A stretch of DNA of 64,000 nucleotides, taken from NCBI RefSeq assembly GCF_003047295.1, contig NZ_PZYZ01000003.1, forward strand, positions 186,001 to 250,000, in the 5' to 3' direction. The first letter of the stretch is position 1; every line of letters begins with the position of its first letter. This DNA comes from Nocardioides sediminis (GTDB lineage: Bacteria > Actinomycetota > Actinomycetes > Propionibacteriales > Nocardioidaceae). Under the pieces are notes generated by a model that saw nothing but the letters and a program-made list of their open reading frames with translations, was not told the DNA's origin and did no database searches. Position numbers and translations under genes: made by a program. Shown here piece by piece: positions 1-7,309 of the stretch.

Positions 1-117
1 CGGGTCGTCAGCATCCGGACCCGGATCGCCGCACGCGGCGAGGAAGGCGAGAAGCAGCACCACGACGCAGCAGCGGGTCACCATGCGTACCAGTCTGCTC
101 CCGAGCGGGTGACGCAT
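1..117 (-). CDS. Putative lipoprotein, N-terminal part only
   Basis: The minus strand carries the start of a secreted lipoprotein that runs off the left edge of the window. From the ATG at 117 there is a short basic stretch, then a second in-frame ATG at 84, a hydrophobic run and the lipobox LAAC followed by G-D-P. That is the classic signal for lipidation at the cysteine and anchoring on the outer face of the membrane. About 12 residues after the cysteine are visible, rich in D, P and G, as in actinobacterial lipoprotein linkers. The start at 84 gives a more typical signal-peptide length; the one at 117 would lengthen the n-region. The function cannot be told from this fragment. Confidence 0.55.
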   Translation of the reverse strand, partial: MRHPLGSRLVRMVTRCCVVVLLLAFLAACGDPGPDADDP

Positions 118-199
118 CCACCGCATCGGTCGAGGCCTGGGCCGACGACCGCGCGCGTGCGGGTCAGCTGGTGACGAGCAGTTCGTCCTCGCCCACCCG

Positions 200-430
200 A
201 TGCCCCTCGGTGCACTGCAGCACGACCTCGACGCGCGCCTCGCACCCCGCGTGCAGCGCAGTAGGGCCGTCGCTGCCCTGCTGGTGCCGGTCGGCCGGCT
301 GGCCGACCGCTACGGCCGGCGCCGCCTCTTCCTGCTCGGAGTGGGCGTCTTCACGCTCGCCAGCACCGCCTGCGCGCTGAGCGGCGACGTGTGGTCGCTC
401 GTCGCCATCCGGGGCGTGCAGGGCGCGTCG
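200..430 (+). pseudogene. Remnant of an MFS (DHA2-type) exporter
   Basis: In one frame this stretch reads like helices 2-3 of a drug-efflux MFS protein: a region beginning ALQHDL, a run LLVPVGRLADRYGRRRLF (the family's GRLADRxGRRR loop), then a hydrophobic helix ending in AIRGVQGA. The part that should lie between ALQHDL and LLVPVG is scrambled and shortened, no start codon with a ribosome site precedes it, and the frame collapses into R-rich nonsense after GVQGA. Intact members are about 450-500 residues long; only about 75 remain. I read it as a decayed gene and not a functional peptide. It adjoins a second gene fragment at 595-826. Confidence 0.65.
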
Positions 431-594
431 CGCCCGGTTGCTGCACACCACGCAAGGGAACCGACGCCCGGCCGGGGAAGAGGCGTAGTGCCTCGGAGGA
501 CCTGACCCATGGCTCTGTCCCGAGCGGCGCCGGATGTCGTGGATGTGCCCATGAGCCCTACCGATGCCTCACCGGAGGCCTGGACGACATGAGC

Positions 595-826
595 GTCAGT
601 GCGACGACTCCCCGGTCGGAGCGCTGGCGATGGCGAGCCGGGCCTGCACTACCTCTGCGCCGGGTACCGGCACTTCTTCCGACACGTCGACGAACCGATG
701 CGGGTGATGGCCACGCTGCTCCGACAGGGCGCAGACGCGACGGGGATCAAGGATTGGTGCGCCGCACGCGGCGACAACGGCTCCGGGCCGCCTGGACGCA
801 TCGGACGTCCCCCTCCGGGTCTGTAG
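595..826 (+). pseudogene. 3' remnant of a radical-SAM sulfatase maturase
   Basis: Anaerobic sulfatase-maturating radical-SAM enzymes end in a SPASM region followed by a motif close to GEPGLNYLCAGYxxFFxHVDxPM. Here the plus strand encodes EPGLHYLCAGYRHFFRHVDE and then PMRVMATLLRQG, in the frame that stops at 826. A few bases upstream, in another frame, CDDSPV resembles the CDxCPV cysteine motif that normally comes 20-25 residues earlier; the piece between (FxCNGGCPK in relatives) is missing. This is therefore the native 3' end of a maturase with an internal deletion, a frame change and no 5' part. No sulfatase gene lies nearby. The family call rests on motif memory. Confidence 0.55.
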
Positions 827-829
827 AAC

Positions 830-849
830 CTGTCCGGCCGGACGGACAG
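830..849 (+). terminator. Hairpin after the maturase remnant
   Basis: Seven-base perfect arms CTGTCCG and CGGACAG with a 6-nt loop start four bases after the stop codon at 826. The placement fits an intrinsic terminator of the lost gene. There is no T-run, which is usual in high-GC actinobacteria. Confidence 0.35.
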
Positions 850-944
850 CGGTCGCGGCACCGTCACCTCCGTGCGGTGGTGGGCTTCGGCACACCACCC
901 CGGGGACTGCTGAGTCGGCGGACGCACGAGCGACCCTGGACCTG

Positions 945-1367
945 CTACTCCGACCGCAACCTCGTCTCGATGGCGTCCAGCCGCTGCTCCAACCGGCCGA
1001 GAAGATCGAGGATCTCCTGGTCCCGGGACGACTCTTCCTCGAGCAACGGCATCTCCTCCTCCCGAACGAAGAGTGCGGCCAGGGACGCGCTCACCATTGC
1101 CAACGTCAAGAAGCCGAGGATCATCAGCAAAGCGGAGAGAAGTGCGCCCGCCGTCGTCTCGGGGGGCTCGCCGATGAAACCCACAGTGGTGATCAGGCTG
1201 GTGGCCCACCACAAGCCACGGCCGAAGCTGTCGACCGTGCGGGTCTCGATCGCGGTAGCAGCGGCAGCTGACACCACGACCAGCAGAACCGCCACAAGCA
1301 GTACTGGAACCAGCCACGCCGACGAGATCGGCAGACGGCGCGGACCAACAACCACGTGCTTCATCAT
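945..1367 (-). CDS. Two-TM potassium-channel-like protein with altered filter
   Basis: A 140-aa protein with the KcsA-type plan: TM1 (residues about 17-40), a pore helix with WW (49-60), a filter region, TM2 (74-101) and a C-terminal acidic coiled coil (105-140) that would tetramerise in the cytoplasm. The filter reads TTVGFIGEP where K+ channels have TVGYGD. The first glycine is kept, Tyr is Phe, and the second glycine position is Ile, so K+ selectivity cannot be assumed. Two tandem ATGs (1367, 1364) follow an AGGGAGGA ribosome site; the second has the better spacing. It lies 114 bp downstream of jetC on the same strand, in the place where jetD would be expected. Its role is unknown. Confidence 0.7.
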   Translation of the reverse strand: MMKHVVVGPRRLPISSAWLVPVLLVAVLLVVVSAAAATAIETRTVDSFGRGLWWATSLITTVGFIGEPPETTAGALLSALLMILGFLTLAMVSASLAALFVREEEMPLLEEESSRDQEILDLLGRLEQRLDAIETRLRSE

Positions 1368-1446
1368 GTTCCTCCCTCGGACTGGCCGCCCCAGCCACCA
1401 GCGTAGGAACGATCGTCCCCGACGCCACGACGACGGCGCGACGATG

Positions 1447-1468
1447 CCCTCGTCCCCTTCGTCGAGGG
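1447..1468 (-). terminator. Weak hairpin after jetC
   Basis: Six-base arms CCCTCG and CGAGGG around a 10-nt loop, 14 nt past the jetC stop on the minus strand. It could end the jetABC transcript before the channel gene. The short stem and absence of a T-run make this tentative. Confidence 0.25.
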
Positions 1469-1481
1469 TGGTGCCGGCCCG

Positions 1482-4400
1482 TCACCGGCCCACGAGCGTC
1501 GACGTCCCTTCCTGCCGGCCTGCATCGGTGATGGGCGTGATCCAGGACTGGTGGGTGGTGCTGTTCTTGGTGATGGCGAGCAGCTCATCCATGTGCGGCT
1601 CGAGGCCGGTGACCTTGTCGAGCGGAACCCCGACGATGAGCTGGAAGCCCAGCCCGCGCCATGCCTGGACGGCGCGTCCCGCGAACTCGGAGTCGGCCTT
1701 GACGAAGCCCTCGTCGAGGAACACCGGGGCGAACCGCGGCCGGGACCGCATCTCGTCGCCGAGCCGGAAGCGGAGCGCGGAGCCGACGATGAAGGCGACC
1801 AGCTCCTGGCTCTCGCCGCCGCTCTTCTCCCCCAAGGTCCGGTAGGTCGCGCGCAGCTCGCCGGTGGCGTGGTCGTAGCGCTCGGCGCTGATCTCGACGT
1901 GGCGGCGTACGTCGAGCAGACGCTCGCGGTCGGTCAGGGACGCGGCCGCCTCGCCGAGCTGGCTGGGCTTGCGGAGCTGCTGCATGAAGGCGCTCAGCTC
2001 GGCGAAGCGCTTCTCGAGGGCCTCCTCCCCCAGCTCGGTCGTGGAGCCGGACGACAGGGCGCGCAGGTCCTTCATGAACGTCTGGACGTGCGCCGGTGCC
2101 AACCGGCGGAGCCGGATCCGGAGCCGGTCCCCCGACGCCCCGAACTCCAGGCGCCGCAGGATGGCGTTGATCGGCTCGAGCCGGTCCTCGATCTCCTCGA
2201 CGGACGCGGCCATGGCACCCACGAGGGGCACGAGGTCCTGGCCGCTCCACTCCGTGAGCCGGCGCCGCCACTCCGAGCGCCGTGCGGCCAGTCCCTCACC
2301 GCGGATCTCCTCCAGGATGCGGGCGTAGTCCGGGTAGGAGTCGGCGGTGGTGCCCAGGTTGGGTGAGTCCCACTGGAGCTTGTAGACCCGGAAGACCTGC
2401 GCGAGGTCGTCGTCCACCCGCCGCAGCTCGGCCTCGGCGTCGGTGACCGCTTCGCGGAGCCGTTGCGCGAGCCGGTGGGAGGTCTCGGCGAACCGCTCGA
2501 GATCATCGAGGTCCGCCGGCGCCGCAGCGGCCGCGAAGTCCACGGCCAGCGCGGCCTCCTGCTCGGGACCCAGCACGACCTCCCCGGTCTCCTCGATCGC
2601 CTGGAGGCGGTCCTTGACGTGGTCCTCGGCATCGACGAGCTCGGCGTGCGCCGCGTTGAGCTCGCGCTGCCGCTGCTCGAGCCCGAACCGATGGCGCCGC
2701 GTCTCCTCCAGCTGCGCGGTGAGGTCCGCGATCTGGGCCTCGAGCGCCTGCAACCCGTCGTCGGACCCGAGGATGTCAGCCCGGCGGCGCTCGAGGTCGG
2801 CGATGCGTCGGTCGCTGCCGTCGACGTCGAAGTCGTCGAAGCGTGCGCCTGCGACGGCGTCGTACGACGCGCGCTGCTGCTCCAGCAGCCGGGACCACTG
2901 GTCCAGCTCGGCCACCTCGGCGCCGACGCCGTCGAGCCTCTCCTCGAGCTCGGCGAGCTCGGCGTCGAGCTCGGCGACCGCGTCGGCGTTGGAGAAGCCG
3001 ATGATGTTGCGGACGTCTCCGCGACCGTGCGTGCCACGACGCCCGTTACGGGTCTGGCCGGCGAGGGTGACCCGGAAGCCCGGGCCGCCGAGGCCGTCGG
3101 CGGACTCGACGCACAGGGCGTTGCGGGACGGTTCCCCGACGTGGGCCTGGACCCAGCCGGAGAAGGGCGAGTCCTCGAAGACCAGCTTGCCGGCCACCCT
3201 CTCGGGATCCGCCGGACCGAGGTCCGGGAGGTCGAGCTCGACGCCCTCGAACGTGAGCCGACCGCGGAGTCGCAACCCGTCGATCGCGGAGGAGAACCTC
3301 TCCAGGCGGTCCAGCGGGACGAGCATCATCCGGGCGCTGGCACCGAGGACCGTCTCGATCGCCGTGCGCCACCGCTCCTCGTCGGGCGCGACGTCGATGA
3401 GCTCGGCGACGAAGGGCAGCTCGTCGGGGGTGAGCCCGCTCGCCTGCGCGACCTCGGCCCGCAGGTCGTGCATGCGGGCCGGCATCCGGCCGGCCCGGGA
3501 CTCCAGCGACGCGCGTTCCCGACGCAGCTCGGCCCGGCGCTCGCTGAGCGGGAACTGGGTGTGGAGGACCGCGTCGCGCTCGCGGCGGATCCGTTCCTGC
3601 TCGCGCTGCCACCCGGCGAGCCACTGCTGGGCGTGCACCTGGAGCACGGCGAACGCCTCCCCCGAGAGCAGCGCGGCATCGACGTCGGGCGCCTGGGCGT
3701 CGGTGACGTCGATGAGCGGGAGCAGCCGCTCCCGGAGGACCGAGCGTCGCGCGAGCCGGTCCTCCCGGACCACCTGCTCCTGCTCCAGCGACAACGCGAG
3801 CGACTGGAGGGTCGACCCGCCCGCGGCGCGGTGCGACTCCCGGGCTGCCTCGAGGTCGGCGAGGTGGGTCTGCTCCGCGGACGTCGTCGCCCCGAGCTCG
3901 TCAGCGGCCGATGCCCGGGCGGCGCGGTTGTCGACCACGGCGGCCTCCACCAGCCGGAGGTGGGTGCGCAGCAGCCACGTCCGCAGCGGCGTGTCACCGT
4001 CCCGGGTCACGCCGTAGGAGTCGAGCTCGGCGAGCCGCCGGGTGGCCGCGCTCCTGCGGTCGTGGAGGTCGACGATCGGCTCCAGCAGCTCGAGCTTCCG
4101 CTCCTCGGTGCGCATGGCGGAGTGGGCCGTGTCGAGGTCGTCGAAGTGCTCGATCGCGCGGTCCGCGGCGGCGAAGGTCGAGGGCCGCTCGAGGACCATG
4201 TCCTTGTAGAGCTCGTCGACGCTGCGGACCTGGTTGTCCGCCTGGATGCGGGCGAGCAGCCGCAGCGCCTTGGCACCGTCGCCGTTGGCGCCGATGCCGA
4301 GACGCGCGTGCAGGACGGCGGCGAACTCGGCGTACGTCCGGTGCACCCGGATCCCCGGGAAGAGCTTCTTCAACGTGTTGGCGTGGAACCGCTCGGGTAC

Positions 4401-4964
4401 GGCGACCTCGAGCGCGTCGAGCGCCAGCGCCCCCTCGTGGGTCACGAGCTGCATCTGGACGTCGGCCGACCGGGTCGCGCGACGCGGGACGTAGTAGGTG
4501 CGCAGGGCCGTGAACCGGCCGCCCTGGTCGTTGACGAACGTCATCGCGGCCGCGCCCCAGGTGTCGGTCCCCTTCCCGCGGAGCAGCTTCTCGACCGGCC
4601 GCCCGGTGCGGGGGTCGTCGACCACGTCGACCGCGCCGCGCAGGTAGGACAGCAGGTTGCGCTGCCCGGCGCCGCGGGCGCGGCCGGCGACGGCGTCGTT
4701 GGAGGCACCGTTGAACTTGGTGTCCGACGGCATCATCAGCGCGGTGTAGGCGTCGAGGATGGTGCTCTTGCCGACGCCGGAGGCGCCAGAGATCATCGTG
4801 GCGTCGCCGCGGAGCGGTACGACGGTGAGGCCGCCGAAGCCGCCCCAGTTGACCAGCTGCAGCAGCGCCGCGCGCCACTGCATCGTGTCGTCGGCGGGCG
4901 TGACGACGTCCTTCTGCTCGAAGAGCCCGTCGCCCACCACCTGCTCGATCTCGTCGATGGTCAT
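1482..4964 (-). CDS. jetC: JetC/MksB-like SMC ATPase of a Wadjet-type complex
   Basis: 1160-aa SMC-like ATPase, the DNA-extruding motor of Wadjet (JetABCD) and MksBEF complexes. Walker A GASGVGKST lies at residues 60-68. It is followed by the JetC-typical SDTKFNG segment and long charged coiled-coil regions with a hinge between. The ABC signature GEKSGGESQ starts near 1045 and Walker B FAPVFLDEGF near 1078-1087. Both ATPase half-sites look intact and the length is normal. The chosen ATG at 4964 sits 8 nt after an AGGGGAG ribosome site; a GTG at 4970 overlaps the jetB stop but is only 2 nt from that site. In complete Wadjet loci jetD (Toprim nuclease) follows; here it does not. Translation is probably coupled to jetB. 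Confidence 0.93.
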   Translation of the reverse strand: MTIDEIEQVVGDGLFEQKDVVTPADDTMQWRAALLQLVNWGGFGGLTVVPLRGDATMISGASGVGKSTILDAYTALMMPSDTKFNGASNDAVAGRARGAGQRNLLSYLRGAVDVVDDPRTGRPVEKLLRGKGTDTWGAAAMTFVNDQGGRFTALRTYYVPRRATRSADVQMQLVTHEGALALDALEVAVPERFHANTLKKLFPGIRVHRTYAEFAAVLHARLGIGANGDGAKALRLLARIQADNQVRSVDELYKDMVLERPSTFAAADRAIEHFDDLDTAHSAMRTEERKLELLEPIVDLHDRRSAATRRLAELDSYGVTRDGDTPLRTWLLRTHLRLVEAAVVDNRAARASAADELGATTSAEQTHLADLEAARESHRAAGGSTLQSLALSLEQEQVVREDRLARRSVLRERLLPLIDVTDAQAPDVDAALLSGEAFAVLQVHAQQWLAGWQREQERIRRERDAVLHTQFPLSERRAELRRERASLESRAGRMPARMHDLRAEVAQASGLTPDELPFVAELIDVAPDEERWRTAIETVLGASARMMLVPLDRLERFSSAIDGLRLRGRLTFEGVELDLPDLGPADPERVAGKLVFEDSPFSGWVQAHVGEPSRNALCVESADGLGGPGFRVTLAGQTRNGRRGTHGRGDVRNIIGFSNADAVAELDAELAELEERLDGVGAEVAELDQWSRLLEQQRASYDAVAGARFDDFDVDGSDRRIADLERRRADILGSDDGLQALEAQIADLTAQLEETRRHRFGLEQRQRELNAAHAELVDAEDHVKDRLQAIEETGEVVLGPEQEAALAVDFAAAAAPADLDDLERFAETSHRLAQRLREAVTDAEAELRRVDDDLAQVFRVYKLQWDSPNLGTTADSYPDYARILEEIRGEGLAARRSEWRRRLTEWSGQDLVPLVGAMAASVEEIEDRLEPINAILRRLEFGASGDRLRIRLRRLAPAHVQTFMKDLRALSSGSTTELGEEALEKRFAELSAFMQQLRKPSQLGEAAASLTDRERLLDVRRHVEISAERYDHATGELRATYRTLGEKSGGESQELVAFIVGSALRFRLGDEMRSRPRFAPVFLDEGFVKADSEFAGRAVQAWRGLGFQLIVGVPLDKVTGLEPHMDELLAITKNSTTHQSWITPITDAGRQEGTSTLVGR

Positions 4965-4966
4965 GC

Positions 4967-5713
4967 TCACTGCTCCCCTGCGGCGTCGTCGGCGTCCGTG
5001 CCGTCCGGGTCCGCGTCGTCGTCGAAGAGGTCGGCCGGCGCGTCGGGCTCGGGCGCCTCGCTGCGGTTGGCCGCCACCAACGCCTCCAGCAGCTCCTGGA
5101 GGAGCTCCAGCGGGATGAGCGGCTCCACGGCCTCGCTGATCTCGAAGCGCTCGTCGGTGACGGAGCCGATGAGCAGCCCCGCCTTCACGATGCTCGCGAC
5201 CGCGTTGCGCGCCCGCTTCTCGTCGCCCGCGACGTCGGTCGCGTGCGACGGCCGGAAGCTGGCGACGTAGGTCACGACGTCCTCGCGGTCGACGAAGACC
5301 CGCGCGTCCCCGCTCGCCAGCCCGGCGCGCAGACGGTCGCGCAGGTGGACCAGCACGAGCGTCTCCTCGCGCGACCACGCCGCGTCGTACAGCATCGTCG
5401 GGAAGCGGCTGCCGGTCTCGGGGACCGCCTGGCGCTTCCACGCGACCTCGCGGCCCCGGTCGACCTGCAGGTCGAGGAAGAGGTCGTTGAGCCGCGACCG
5501 GATGAGGCGCTCGTGCTCGACGAGCACCGTCCAGTCACGGGGGTGGGTGCGGGCGCTGATGAAGCGCTGCTTCAGCAGCGTCACCAGGGCGCGACGCTGG
5601 GAGTACTCCAGGCCGCCCTCGTCGCCCTCGAAGAGCGAGAGGGACCCCTCCTCGCGAACGTCGTCGTCGGCGAGGTCGACGTCGTCGATCTCCGGGTGGG
5701 TCTCGACGCTCAT
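4967..5713 (-). CDS. jetB: JetB/MksE-like subunit (DUF4194)
   Basis: 248-aa protein matching the DUF4194 family, the kite/winged-helix dimer that bridges JetA and JetC in Wadjet and MksE in condensin-like Mks complexes. The body contains the characteristic run of basic helical segments (ALVTLLKQRFISAR, RLIRSRLNDLFLDL) and a strand-rich C-terminal half ending in an acidic D/E tail. The ATG at 5713 overlaps the jetA stop as ATGA, so the three subunits are made from one coupled message. The product would act in the cytoplasm on DNA as part of the extruding complex. The acidic tail of about 25 residues is longer than the core needs. Confidence 0.9.
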   Translation of the reverse strand: MSVETHPEIDDVDLADDDVREEGSLSLFEGDEGGLEYSQRRALVTLLKQRFISARTHPRDWTVLVEHERLIRSRLNDLFLDLQVDRGREVAWKRQAVPETGSRFPTMLYDAAWSREETLVLVHLRDRLRAGLASGDARVFVDREDVVTYVASFRPSHATDVAGDEKRARNAVASIVKAGLLIGSVTDERFEISEAVEPLIPLELLQELLEALVAANRSEAPEPDAPADLFDDDADPDGTDADDAAGEQ

Positions 5714-7212
5714 GCGCGGGTCTCCGTCTGTTGCCGGGCCTCGGGAAGGTCCGGGTCGGGCAGGGGGGTGCGGGGCACGGCGAACGTCCGCCTGCTCCCG
5801 TCGGGGCGGACGGCGTCGAAGGCCTCCACGGCCTCCTCGGCCTGCCATTCCCGGTCGGCAGCGAGGTGCAGGAGGCCGAAGATCTCGACCGGCCGACGCA
5901 GCGACGGCTCCAGCTCGTCGAACAGGGCGCCGAGGGACTCGACCGGGAGCGTCGACGCCAGGGCCGCGTCGAGGCGCTCGCGCAGCGTCGTCAGCTTGGG
6001 CCCGCCGTGCGCCACGAGCTCGGACAGCGAGACCGGCGGCGCCTGGGTGGGGTCCGGCGTGCTGATGCGGTCGGGCAGGACGTCGTCGGCCGGGTCGTAG
6101 AACTTCTCCCGGAGGTGCTCGATGCCCGCCCGTGCGGGCAGGAGAGCGACGTCGTGGGTGGCGCGTGGCCCGGTGGCGGCCATCCAGGTCATCAGCTCGG
6201 CCTCGACCTGGCGCAGCGTCTGCCCGAGCTCACGGTCGCGAGCCGCGTCGTGGGAGACGATGTACTCCTTCAGCGTCGCCGTCACCCGCGACCGCTGGAC
6301 GAGCACCCGGTCGAGGCCGTCGCGCACCAACCGCACGGTGCCGCGCAGCTCGGCGCGGTCGGCGTCACTGAGGATCCCGTCCGACAGCGGGTGCTCGAGC
6401 AGCGCCGTCAGGTCCTCGCGCAGCTGCGACACCAGGGCGTCGTCGCGCAGCAGCGCGAACGCACCCTCGAAGGCACGTCCCTCGTGGGTCGCGGTCATCA
6501 GCGCGTCGGCGCGGGCGAGGTAGTCGTCGATCACCTCACCGGCGGGGCGGTCCTCCGCGCGGAACGCGGACAGGATCTGGCTCCGGATGGTGGCGAACCG
6601 CTCCTCGACGCGGGCGAAGTCGCTCGGCAGTGCGGAGATCAGCGACAGCAGCTCGGTGAACCCCTCGAGCATGTAGTCCTCGGTCGCCCCCGGGAGGTCG
6701 CCCCCGTCCACCAGGCGGTCGCGCTCGGCCCGCAGCCGGGCGATCTCCTCGTTGAGGATCGTGACCCGCGCCGTCCGGTCGGGGTTGGCCTCGGCGTTGA
6801 AGCGGCGGACCGTGCCGAGGATGGTCGCGACCCGGTGCTCGCTGAGCGTGGCCCGGTCGCGGGCGAGGTTCTTCACCAGCTCGAGCGCCTGCTGGGCGTG
6901 GGAGGTCAGGGCATAGACCTCGCGCCCCGTCTCGTCGAGCGACCGCACCAGCCACTGGCCACGCATCCAGCGCTGGCAGATCTCACGGCCGCTGCCCACC
7001 GGGACGTCCTGCTCCCCCGCGAGCCGCATCTCGGCCAGGTGCTCCTCGACCTGGGTGTGCAACCGGGCCGTCGGGATGGGGTTGTTGTTGCGACCGAACG
7101 CCGTGCGGAAGATCGTGATCACCACGGGCGCCTGCCGCTGGTGGAGAAGGGTCAGCGTGGGTTGTCCGAACGCCCCCTTCACGCGCGCCAGCTCGCCTGC
7201 GATCCCACTCAC
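5710..7212 (-). CDS. jetA: JetA/MksF-like kleisin subunit (DUF3375)
   Basis: 500-aa protein of the DUF3375 type, the kleisin that closes the JetC ATPase ring. The N-terminal part (residues 1-80) holds a QRQAPVVITIFRTAF-like helix and a winged-helix region; the middle is a long coiled coil (about 140-330) with the LNEEIARLRAERDRL heptads; the C-terminal half is a second winged helix that would contact JetC. Start: GTG at 7212 behind a GGGGGA ribosome site. It is the first gene of jetA-jetB-jetC, with ATGA overlap to jetB. The gap of 97 bp to the GH81 gene upstream has no clear terminator, so read-through from the glycan operon is possible. Confidence 0.9.
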   Translation of the reverse strand: MSGIAGELARVKGAFGQPTLTLLHQRQAPVVITIFRTAFGRNNNPIPTARLHTQVEEHLAEMRLAGEQDVPVGSGREICQRWMRGQWLVRSLDETGREVYALTSHAQQALELVKNLARDRATLSEHRVATILGTVRRFNAEANPDRTARVTILNEEIARLRAERDRLVDGGDLPGATEDYMLEGFTELLSLISALPSDFARVEERFATIRSQILSAFRAEDRPAGEVIDDYLARADALMTATHEGRAFEGAFALLRDDALVSQLREDLTALLEHPLSDGILSDADRAELRGTVRLVRDGLDRVLVQRSRVTATLKEYIVSHDAARDRELGQTLRQVEAELMTWMAATGPRATHDVALLPARAGIEHLREKFYDPADDVLPDRISTPDPTQAPPVSLSELVAHGGPKLTTLRERLDAALASTLPVESLGALFDELEPSLRRPVEIFGLLHLAADREWQAEEAVEAFDAVRPDGSRRTFAVPRTPLPDPDLPEARQQTETRA

Positions 7213-7309
7213 TGCCCGGTCCCCCGCCTCGTCCCACGTCGTGCTCGGTGCGCAAGCATGACAAAGGGCACCGACTGTCCGAGGAGAGGGCCCGTCCTTG
7301 CCGTCTGGT

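Noticed and set aside
945-1367. Channel gene as a shortened JetD
   Set aside because: It is a two-TM membrane protein without Toprim or DUF2220 residues.
391-1845. 484-codon plus-strand frame across the remnant zone and channel gene
   Set aside because: Low-complexity translation, crosses the channel and jetC genes; no domain seen.
2463-5270. 935-codon open frame on the plus strand opposite jetC and jetB
   Set aside because: Antisense shadow in very high-GC DNA; composition is Arg/Gly/Pro/Val filler and the real genes on the other strand have clear motifs.
4965-5441. Upstream extension of the JetC frame into jetB
   Set aside because: Residues are Arg/Gly filler and the ATG at 4964 has a well-placed ribosome site.
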